Origin: Nostoc carneum NIES-2107
GTDB lineage: Bacteria; Cyanobacteriota; Cyanobacteriia; Cyanobacteriales; Nostocaceae
NCBI GenBank assembly: GCA_002368155.1
Contig: AP018180.1
Span: 2,699,947-2,763,946, forward strand
Length of the DNA stretch: 64,000 nucleotides
Direction of reading: 5' to 3'
Shown here: piece by piece, positions 57,086 to 64,000 of the stretch
Numbering within the stretch: position 1 is the first letter of the stretch
Layout of the letters: each line of letters opens with the position of its first letter
Position numbers and translations under genes: made by a program
The notes under the pieces: model-generated
What the model was told of the DNA's origin: nothing
Database searches by the model: none
The model's input: only the letters and a program-made list of their open reading frames with translations

Positions 57086-57194
57086 ATTCAAATTTAAGAC
57101 ATATCTTTGACTTTTGGCTTCAGACGCGATTAATCGCGTCTCTACAAGTTTTGGCAAAATCGCTATCTTGGCGTATACAAATCATGATGGCTAC

Positions 57195-58421
57195 TTATTT
57201 TTTATAAGCAGTTGATTTGGCTAGGCGGACTGATTCTGCTACTGCCTCATCTAAATTTTCTACTAATATCAGGGTATCGCCTTGGGTTTTTAATGCGGCT
57301 AAAGCTTTTCTCGCTGCGCTGAACTCAGAACCAGCCAGCCGCACAACTAAGCGGGGTAAATAGCTTTCACGACGGCTTTTGCTGCCATTACTACGCACAG
57401 ATGAGGATCTGAGTTCGCTTTTATCTTGTTGTAAAAATTTACTAATTATTTCAGCTAATTCGTCGTACTGGGGAATGCTACCCAAAAGATTGAGTAGTAT
57501 TACTTGAATACTTCTGTCAGCAGCGAGGATTTGCAAACTTCTATCGAGGCGATCGCAAAATGTCGTCTTCGAGGTGTCAGTTTGAAAGCCATGACGCAGA
57601 TTCAAGCAGACACCAGGCTTACCGCCAGCATTGGCTACTAAATCTAAAGTCGCTAAGACTGAACCAGTACCATTGCCAAGAATGCCAATTTTACCGTGCA
57701 ATTCTATGCCATCCCAATTGCCCAAGTTGCTATTAACTTCTCCCGGCCGATGAGTTGAGTTGATTTTTGCTGCCATTTCGGCGATGTCTGGGTGACGACC
57801 TATGGAACGTTCGTTCACCCTGACTTTACCATTCAAAGCCATCACCTGACCCGTGACGCTGATGGCGAGGGGATTAATTTCTACTAAGTCGAGGTCTTTT
57901 TGGATAAATAACTGATACATCTTCTCGATCACAGCACTGATCGATTGCATGAGTGTACTTTCTAAACCTAATTTTAAAGCTAGTCTGCGAGCATAAAATG
58001 GTGAGAATTCTTGTTCTACAACCACATATTCCATTTTTTCCCCTGCCGTTTCCCAGTCAATATCTGCTTCCTTGCAGCCTAAAAGTACTGGTCGGCAAAG
58101 TGCGGTATCTAATACTACTGCTAAATATAATTCTTGCTTGGCATCATATTTAGATTCTGCCAGTAAAACTTCTGGTAACTCGCCCCAAATTGGCAAATTG
58201 AAGATAGTTTGCGCGGCGGCGATCGCATCAATTGTAGTTTCCACAATTCTGACTCCACCAGCTTTGGCTCTTTCAGCTGCATGTACCTGAGATTTCAGTA
58301 CAACTGGATAGCGAATTTTTAACCGCTTCAGATCTGTGGGATGATCGATGCGTTGGGAAGGCAATACCGGAATGCCGATTTTCCCAAACCATTCTTTAAC
58401 TTGGTACTCCAATAAATCCAT
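57195..58421 (-). CDS. SucC-like ATP-grasp beta subunit of CoA ligase
   Basis: 408 residues from ATG 58421, with AGGTG eight bases upstream; GTG 58427 is an alternative. The ATP-grasp half reads LLEYQVKEWFGKIGIPVLPSQR, VVLKSQVHAAERAKAGGVRIV and DLVEINPLAISVTGQVMALNGKV; the ligase half KIGILGNGTGSVLATLDLVANAGGKPG. The usual LDVGGGA of SucC appears as LNLRHGF, and a Ser/Arg-rich insert (SSSVRSNGSKSRRES) occurs near 343-360. With the alpha-like subunit it may act on a CoA-ester substrate. Confidence 0.82.
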   Translation of the reverse strand: MDLLEYQVKEWFGKIGIPVLPSQRIDHPTDLKRLKIRYPVVLKSQVHAAERAKAGGVRIVETTIDAIAAAQTIFNLPIWGELPEVLLAESKYDAKQELYLAVVLDTALCRPVLLGCKEADIDWETAGEKMEYVVVEQEFSPFYARRLALKLGLESTLMQSISAVIEKMYQLFIQKDLDLVEINPLAISVTGQVMALNGKVRVNERSIGRHPDIAEMAAKINSTHRPGEVNSNLGNWDGIELHGKIGILGNGTGSVLATLDLVANAGGKPGVCLNLRHGFQTDTSKTTFCDRLDRSLQILAADRSIQVILLNLLGSIPQYDELAEIISKFLQQDKSELRSSSVRSNGSKSRRESYLPRLVVRLAGSEFSAARKALAALKTQGDTLILVENLDEAVAESVRLAKSTAYKK

Positions 58422-59590
58422 GAACACGCACCTGGTAGCGACACTAGCAAAGCTTTTCTGTTCTTTGTTTTTTTAATCTACCGCAGCACTCTCATTACGG
58501 AATTCAGCCTGAGACAGGTATAAATAATCATTTTCATTGATAAATTTTATCGAATTCAGCAAATGGGGTAAATTAAATTTTACTGCCTACAATTTCGCGG
58601 TAGTTCAACCTGACGTAACTAATCTTCTCAGTAGTTTTGCCTGGATGTAATCAAACCACTAACCACATTAATAACCCTTTAGTCATAGAAATTTGGTAAT
58701 CTACAATTCCTAGTGTAGAGTGTGAAGTACGATAGCGTAACGTATTACTTCTGAAATCAGAGTCAACTTGCCTGTAATAATTTTTGCGGCTAATTTGTCA
58801 AGAGCCTCAAGTCAAATTTCCAGAAAATCCAGCCTTTGAAGAGCCAGTGGCCTTTCTTGTTCAAGACGTTCAGGGAACCCCAAGGAAAGGGCCTACCCAA
58901 TAAACAATCATCAATTACGTTGGCAAGCCAGGGAAGCAGAGGAAGTCGGGTAAGCAGAAATCTGATAGTTATATTCGGTGACGGAATTAAGTAATTTATT
59001 CATTAAAAGTCCTAAATTTGCAGATAGTGATGGATCTCCAGAAGTCGTAAGCGCGATCGCCCACCTAAAACGATGTAATTTTAAGATTTGACAGTAGTGA
59101 TTAATATAAATTTGTATACTTTGGCATTGAGATAATTTTGTCACAAATTGAGTACAAATGCTGAGCTAAAGCACAGATGTTTTGAAGCAGTTCATTGTGC
59201 TGAAGCAAACAGTGAAAATGCCGAAATATTTTATTATGCCCATTTTATTTTTGTGAATTTATACTTGTTGCTTAATTGTCAAAATTTAACTCTAATTGTA
59301 ATAAATTCGCAGATGAAAAAGTCGCCAAATCTAGCTCTATGGTTACCTTTTAAGATTTTCTACTTGCTCGATAATTGTTTTTTGGTATTCCTTAACCAAA
59401 TATGACGACCGTAAAATTACTGCTTTTTTGATTTTTGGTGAAACTCGAGAATTTGTGTTAGAAAGTTGTTCAATCTAATTATCCGGCTATGGTTGGTTAA
59501 ACTGTGCATCTGCATTCAACAAACGAAAGCCCTTACTTTCCTAACCTCGAAGATAAGAAAAACAATATAGAAGAACAGCGGGAACGCTCT
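58422..59590. other. 1.1-kb spacer between divergent genes
   Basis: Contains the likely promoters of the minus-strand CoA-ligase pair and of the plus-strand membrane protein. Short open frames near 58911-59144 and 59148-59405 show no coding features I trust. An in-frame GTG at 59504 could start the next gene 29 codons earlier. Confidence 0.45.
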
Positions 59591-61651
59591 ATGAAAGTAG
59601 CAGTTCAACAGGATGACTTACAGCTGCTAGCTAAAACTTTGCAAGAACAATTACTTGCGGAAGTTCCATCTGGCGGAGTCTTCCAAGTTAAATGTGCCGT
59701 CAATAAAGACGGATTGATGATTTTAATTCAACATCCACCAGGGTTGATAGCTGACACTAGCACCATCTTTCAACTAATTGAAGATGTGATCCAGTCGCTA
59801 CCAAACCAGCAGGAGCGACAGGTTCAATGTTTTCTGCGAGTATTGGGTGAAAAATATCCTTATACCAATCGTTCTCTCGATTTACATCAGCGGGTAGAAC
59901 TAAGTGAAATTACTAGCTATCCTCATCTCCCAGAACCCCCAGTTAGTGCATCTACTAATTCTTCTTTAGAGGATAGTAAAGCTGCTGGTAGTCGGCTGAT
60001 ATTTCCACCAATCCCTGAATCTCTCTCAGCCGCTTCCTTAAAGGATGAGGCGGATTCACCATTCACGCCAAATTTTTCAGCGGCTGCTTTAGATGATGAG
60101 GATGATTTGCCATTTCCGCCCAATTTATCAGCAGCTGCTATAGAAGATGAGGCGGATTTGCCATTCGCGCCAAATTTTTCAGCGGCTTCTTTAGATGATG
60201 ACACTGATTCTACATATGCATCATCCTTCTCAGCGGCTTCTTTAGATGATGACGCTAATTCCACATATTCCTCATCTTTCCCAAAAGCATCTTTCAGCGA
60301 TGACATTGAGGAAGAAGAACCTTTTGATCCCTTCGCTGGTGCGCCAGATTTATCGGCTTCTAAATCGAAAAAACTGATTAAATCTGGTCTTATTGGTTTA
60401 GGCGTTGTGGGAATTATTGGCTTAGGTATTGGTGGGTATGTACTGCTGACTCCTTGTCTGCTGTCAGAGTGTAAACCCGTGCAAACAGCCGAAAAATTAA
60501 AAACGGAGTCTAGGCGATCGCTGCGACGTGCTAAATCGGAAAGAGAATTAGTAGCAGTACAACAGCAACTACAAGCATCAGCCTCAGAATTAGCTAGTAT
60601 TCCAGGTTGGTCACCTTATTCTCAACAAGCAGAGGAACTAAGAACGAGTTTATCTGCCTCATCAGACAAAATCGATCAGGTGGTAAAAGCTTTGCAAGCA
60701 GCAGCCTTGGCGACGAAAAAATCGCAAACCCCTGCTGAGAACATTGAGGAATTGCAAGCTAGACAAAAACTCTGGCGGCGCGCGATCGCACCATTGGAAA
60801 GCATCAGTGCTAACAGCGATTTTTCCCAACTAGCGCAAGTACAATTACTTAGCTATCGTACCAGTTTGCAAACTGTCAATCAGCAATTATTGGTGGCAGA
60901 AAGATGGGTGAAAAAACTCTCTGCGGCTAAAGCTGTGGCTAATAATGCCACTCAGATGGAAACAACTGTTAAATCTTTAAATGACTTACAAAGAGTGCAG
61001 TTTGCTTGGCAGGTAGCAGTCAATGCCTTAAATAGCATTCCTGCGGCTAGTTCAGAATACCAAGAAGCACAACAGCTATTGCGGGAGTACAAACCAAAAC
61101 TAGTAACAGCACGCAATCGTACTACCAAAGAACAATTAGCTGCCAAAACCTATCAACAAGCTGTGGGTGCAGCCAAGCAAGCTAAGGTATCCGAGCAAAA
61201 ACAACAATGGCAAGCCGCAGTTACCCAATGGCAACAGGCTGTACAATCTGTAAAACAAATACCTAATGATAGCTTTCAATATCTCCAGGCTCAGTCTTTA
61301 GGTGAACCCTACTCTGCTGCGCTCAAAGAGGCTCAAGGAAAACTGGAAATTGCTAATAGTTTGCAACAAACCCGCAACGACCTGAGTAGAACTTGTACAA
61401 ATGGCATTCGGATTTGTAATTTCACAGTTGATAGTAAAGGAATTACTGTGCGGTTAACCCGTGAATATGACCTAGCAAGGAGTACTTTACCTAATACTAA
61501 TCCTGCGACACCAAATGCGGTTCCAGGGCTAAGTCAGCACTTGCAAATTCTACAACAAGCGCTGGGAGTAATTAGCGATAATGCCCACTTACCTTTGTCC
61601 GTCTACGATTCCCAAGGCAAACCAGTATATACGCGATCGCTCGAAGGGTAA
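59591..61651 (+). CDS. Single-pass membrane protein with acidic repeats and coiled coil
   Basis: 686 residues from ATG 59591 (GTG 59504 gives 715; neither has a clear Shine-Dalgarno sequence). Domains: an N-terminal ~110-residue globular part (QDDLQLLAKTLQEQLLAEVPSGGVFQVKCAV), six tandem 17-residue acidic repeats of the type SAASLDDDxDSTYxSSF, a Gly-rich membrane helix (SGLIGLGVVGIIGLGIGGYVLL), and a long Ala/Gln-rich helical region with TPR-like spacing, ending in a small beta domain (CNFTVDSKGITVRL). Function unknown; it may tether or space a complex at the membrane. A 16-bp-stem terminator follows. Confidence 0.75.
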   Translation: MKVAVQQDDLQLLAKTLQEQLLAEVPSGGVFQVKCAVNKDGLMILIQHPPGLIADTSTIFQLIEDVIQSLPNQQERQVQCFLRVLGEKYPYTNRSLDLHQRVELSEITSYPHLPEPPVSASTNSSLEDSKAAGSRLIFPPIPESLSAASLKDEADSPFTPNFSAAALDDEDDLPFPPNLSAAAIEDEADLPFAPNFSAASLDDDTDSTYASSFSAASLDDDANSTYSSSFPKASFSDDIEEEEPFDPFAGAPDLSASKSKKLIKSGLIGLGVVGIIGLGIGGYVLLTPCLLSECKPVQTAEKLKTESRRSLRRAKSERELVAVQQQLQASASELASIPGWSPYSQQAEELRTSLSASSDKIDQVVKALQAAALATKKSQTPAENIEELQARQKLWRRAIAPLESISANSDFSQLAQVQLLSYRTSLQTVNQQLLVAERWVKKLSAAKAVANNATQMETTVKSLNDLQRVQFAWQVAVNALNSIPAASSEYQEAQQLLREYKPKLVTARNRTTKEQLAAKTYQQAVGAAKQAKVSEQKQQWQAAVTQWQQAVQSVKQIPNDSFQYLQAQSLGEPYSAALKEAQGKLEIANSLQQTRNDLSRTCTNGIRICNFTVDSKGITVRLTREYDLARSTLPNTNPATPNAVPGLSQHLQILQQALGVISDNAHLPLSVYDSQGKPVYTRSLEG
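60026..60331 (+). repeat. Six 51-bp tandem repeats within coding sequence
   Basis: Each unit encodes 17 residues beginning SAAS/SAAA followed by an acidic core and PF or YxSSF. The sixth unit is degenerate (KASFSDDIEEEEPFDPF). Identity between units is high at the protein level and uneven at the DNA level. Confidence 0.85.
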
Positions 61652-61704
61652 TCCAATTTCTCAGAGCAAGGGAGCAGGGGGCAGGGGGAGAATAATCAAT
61701 CCTC

Positions 61705-61753
61705 AATTATGAATTATGAACAACAATCTCTTGTTTCATAATTCATAATTTTT
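61705..61753 (+). terminator. Hairpin terminator of the membrane-protein gene
   Basis: A perfect 16-bp inverted repeat AATTATGAATTATGAA/TTCATAATTCATAATT, loop 14 nt, followed by TTTGATTT. It lies about 55 nt after the stop codon. AT-rich, so moderately stable. Confidence 0.6.
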
Positions 61754-61832
61754 GATTTGTCATACCTGTGGCAAAGACTGCGCCCAACACAATCACGCAT
61801 CTACCTAATTAATCATTGAGAATTGATTGCTT

Positions 61833-62072
61833 ATGGCTTCTGGGATTTATGCGATCGCTAACATAGGTCGTTTCAAACTTTATGTTAGCGATGTTAACCA
61901 TATTAAAAAAATTTGGCCTTCTATGCTGGAGGTACTCAACAGTGGTCAGCATCCTCACTCGGCGTTACAACAGGAGTGGCAACAATTAGCACAGCAGCGA
62001 TACTTTACATTTCACACTCAAAATGAGATTGCAGGTAACCGAGAAATTATCGGCATTGAACGGCTCAAATAA
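61833..62072 (+). CDS. Small GIY-YIG-like protein
   Basis: 79 residues from ATG 61833. SGIYAIANIGRFKLYVSDVNHIKKIW, then HSALQQEWQQLAQQRYFTF, follows the layout of the GIY-YIG fold (GIY...YIG, then the helix with hALQ..W) but the second motif is YVS, not YIG, and the usual catalytic Arg and Glu are not apparent. Probably a degenerate or structural relative rather than an active nuclease. Its convergent neighbour stops two bases away. Confidence 0.55.
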   Translation: MASGIYAIANIGRFKLYVSDVNHIKKIWPSMLEVLNSGQHPHSALQQEWQQLAQQRYFTFHTQNEIAGNREIIGIERLK

Positions 62073-62073
62073 A

Positions 62074-62463
62074 TTAAAATCTAATTCCTAATTGCCCATT
62101 GAATCCACGCACAGAATTATAACCAGCACCTACAAAGAGGTGATCGGTAGCACCGACCTGAACACCACCAGAAACCGCAACACCTTTATCTTCGGAATAA
62201 TACCCCAGTCCTACATAAGGTGAAATCACTGGCAAACTGAGAAATTTCAGAACATCAACTCCAGCAGAACCGTCGGGGCCACTTCCAACTTCCACCCCCA
62301 AATTTAAAGCTCTAGCTCCCACAGCATAGGTAACATCGCCATCTTGTCCGCCAACCGAAACCCAAGGTTGTGGTACGAGTTGAGCAGATGCGCGGCTAGG
62401 GCTAAATAAAGCTAGCAAACCGAGTGATGCAATGACTGTTTTGGCAATTATCGCTGTTTTCAC
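62074..62463 (-). CDS. Exported beta-rich protein
   Basis: 129 residues from GTG 62463, chosen because GGAGG lies five bases upstream and gives a clean signal peptide (MKTAIIAKTVIASLGLLALFSPSRASAQ, cleavage after ASA). The ATG at 62490 would lengthen the N-region by nine residues. The mature part has alternating Gly/Val strands ending in F (YVGLGYYSEDKGVAVSGGVQVGATDHLFVGAGYN...GIRF), as in outer-membrane barrel proteins, but is too short for a full barrel by itself. Function unknown. Confidence 0.68.
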   Translation of the reverse strand: MKTAIIAKTVIASLGLLALFSPSRASAQLVPQPWVSVGGQDGDVTYAVGARALNLGVEVGSGPDGSAGVDVLKFLSLPVISPYVGLGYYSEDKGVAVSGGVQVGATDHLFVGAGYNSVRGFNGQLGIRF

Positions 62464-62653
62464 CTTATCCTCCGACATTATCTGCAACATTTTAATTGTT
62501 TTTAATTAGTCATAGTGACGGATTAAACCTTGCTCAAGTGCCTAATACTTTCTTTAATTAATCTTGCTCAGTTTCGTAAAGCACCATGCTTTGAGGCTCA
62601 GGAGGATACAAGTTCCAAACAGTATAGTCGGTTTTGGAAATTTTTACACTGAG

Positions 62654-63421
62654 CTAATTGATTTTTCGGTCACACAAAGAGCGATCGCCTGTTTGTAGTG
62701 CTGTGTTAGTTCGCAAATAATCCTGCACCAAGTTACAGCCGTAAGCTAGGGGATGAGTTTTGAGAATACGCGGCAAATTCCAAATAATTAGCGTGTTATC
62801 ATCACCCCCTGAGGCTAAAAAAGTACCATCCTGGCTGATAGCAATTTTGCGAATGGCGGCGGTATGACCTCTGAGGGTAGTGATTTCTGTACCATCTAAC
62901 TGCCAAAGTTTGATAGTAGCATCCACACTAAGTAGCTGGTGGGAATTAAATATAAGATGGACGTAGGTTGGGTTGAGGAACGTAGACGCGCAGCGGCTTC
63001 CCGTAGGGTAACCCAACACCCGCATGGGTTACGCTATCGCTAACCCATCCTACAAATAATTATGCCTCCCTACTTACCAGAAGCAATTATTTGATTATCA
63101 GGACTAAATGCTACTCCCCAAATTGCAGCGGTATGACCTTTGAATGTATGCAATAACTTACCATTGACTGTCCATAACTTGACAGTATTATCGCCACTAC
63201 CAGTAGCTACCATTTTACTGTCAGGACTAAAAGCTACTCTCCACACAGATGCCGAATGTCCAACTAAGGTGGTGAGCAGCTTACCCTCTACTGTCCACAG
63301 CTTGGCTGTACCATCAGCACTGGCGGTTGCTAACATTTTACCGTCGGGACTAAAAGCAACTTGCCAGATTTGGGCTTGGTGTCCTCGGAGAACCTGCGAT
63401 TGAGGGTGATCGCGTAGTGGT
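62654..63421 (-). pseudogene. WD40-repeat protein C-terminus, disrupted and truncated
   Basis: Minus-strand WD40 repeats are recognisable: GHSASVWRVAFSPDSKMVATGSGDNTVKLW and HTFKGHTAAIWGVAFSPDNQIIASG in 63070-63421, then VDATIKLWQLDGTEITTLRGHTAAIRKIAISQDG in 62654-62925. The end ...DYLRTNTALQTGDRSLC is the usual tail of cyanobacterial WD40/NTPase proteins. A repeat element with an in-frame stop interrupts the gene between these halves, and at ~63421 the frame ends at the border of a transposase fragment. The upstream part of the protein is missing. Confidence 0.85.
62926..63075. repeat. REP/MITE-like insertion in WD40 gene
   Basis: About 150 bp that break the sequence IIASG|VDATIKLW. It contains GTAGGTTGGGTTGAGGAACG and a second palindrome around GGGTTACGCTATCGCTAACCC. 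The first motif is shared with the element at 9028-9103. Boundaries are inferred from the protein break. Confidence 0.75.
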
Positions 63422-63952
63422 TTGGAGCTTGTTCAAGAAATTTTAACTAAATTTCAGCTACTAGTTGATAGTGCAGAACAGCCTATAAATAGACCATCAC
63501 AGCCAGAAGAGCAAAAAAAATACTATTCAGGAAAGAAAAAACAACATACTAGAAAAAGTCAGTTTGTTGGTCTTACAAAAGCTCAGGATATTGTCGATGT
63601 AGAAGTAGGCTTCCCTGGGACAACTGCGGACATCAATTTATTTCGTAATCAACAAGAAAAATTTCATATCAAACAAGGATTTGGAGGTGATAAAGGATAT
63701 CAGAGCGGTAAAAATATAAAGACTCCTGACAAGAAAAAAAGAAACCAAGAATTAAGTGATTCACAAAAACTAGAAAACAAAGTATTTTCCAGTAATCGGA
63801 TATATATTGAGCATCTCATAAGATTAGTGAAAATTTTTCAAATAGCATCACAAAGATTCCGACTAAAAAGCGATGTTTACAATGATATAATTTTTACGGT
63901 TTGTGGATTGGTAAGGTTGAGAATTGGTAGTTTGATTTTAGGAGTTACTTAA
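63422..63952 (+). pseudogene. 5'-truncated IS5-type (DDE_4-like) transposase
   Basis: 176 codons from TTG 63422. The first catalytic Asp is in LLVDSAEQPI, the second in GFGGDKGYQSG and the Glu in IYIEHLIRLVK, followed by the C-terminal CGLVRLRIGSLIL. The N-terminal DNA-binding helices of the family are missing, as is any left inverted repeat. It therefore is the right-hand remnant of an IS, and the deletion or rearrangement also removed the start of the WD40 gene. Confidence 0.75.
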
Positions 63953-64000
63953 ATTAGACAATAATGGCGATCGCCTATAACTATAAACTCGTATTTTGCT

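Noticed and set aside
56994-57086. 31-residue N-terminal extension of the SucD-like protein
   Set aside because: Again translated repeat DNA; the family start is at MNLTPDSK.
58911-59405. Two short ORFs between the CoA-ligase genes and the membrane protein
   Set aside because: No family resemblance, no ribosome binding site; look like chance open frames in AT-rich DNA.
1-64000. tRNA or rRNA genes
   Set aside because: I found no sequence with convincing T-loop/acceptor pairing or rRNA signature while reading; a tRNAscan run would settle it.

Overview
The window looks like the chromosome of a filamentous, Nostoc/Anabaena/Tolypothrix-type cyanobacterium. It is AT-rich, the octamer GCGATCGC (HIP1) is scattered through genes and spacers, and heptanucleotide tandem repeats (GGGGACT/GGGGATT, STRR type) recur. 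Gene content fits this: a vMAP-HTH/NB-ARC/TPR protein, a CRTISO-like oxidoreductase, a TpsA-like exoprotein, RTX/DUF4114 proteins and a large exopolysaccharide locus. Calls come from reading motifs in the translated sequence; no database search was run.

Region by region. 1-9 kb: three RTX (calcium-binding nonapeptide) proteins. The first is cut by the window edge. The second, a secreted nucleotide-pyrophosphatase/phosphodiesterase, is split by an IS4-family element with a perfect 9-bp target duplication. The third is an RTX/Calx-beta/DUF4114 protein. 9-13 kb: a large haemagglutination-activity-domain exoprotein on the minus strand. 13-15 kb: uppS followed upstream by a ferritin-like diiron (acyl-ACP-desaturase-like) protein. 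15-23.8 kb: an AbiJ/STM4504-like HEPN protein, a STAND NTPase carrying an in-frame repeat insertion, a RecD2-type helicase, a CRTISO-like oxidoreductase, a CYTH phosphatase and a small conserved protein. 24-29 kb: a gene-poor stretch with an intact IS66 element, a CoiA-like/GIY-YIG fusion, a 53-aa ribbon-helix-helix protein and nested palindromic repeats.

29-53 kb: an exopolysaccharide/O-antigen-type locus. After one plus-strand sugar epimerase, nineteen genes run on the minus strand. They encode a FlaA1/PglF-like 4,6-dehydratase, a DegT aminotransferase, a PglC-like initiating sugar transferase, four glycosyltransferases, a Wzy-like polymerase, a MurJ/Wzx-like flippase and a Wzc-like co-polymerase/tyrosine kinase. 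They also encode a modification set: three FemAB/GNAT-like transferases, a WbpG-like PP-loop amidotransferase, a PIG-L deacetylase, WbqC, a methyltransferase and a secreted glycoside-hydrolase-like protein. Together they would build an amino-sugar-containing, modified surface glycan, export it and polymerise it.

54-64 kb: an internally deleted IS5-type element; a succinyl-CoA-synthetase-like pair whose alpha subunit appears to lack the phospho-histidine; a membrane protein with six 17-residue acidic repeats; a tiny GIY-YIG-like ORF; a secreted beta-rich protein; and a WD40 pseudogene damaged by a repeat insertion and abutting a 5'-truncated transposase. Many starts given by the longest open frame were shortened here, because the extra N-terminus is translated repeat DNA or because a Shine-Dalgarno sequence favours an internal start.
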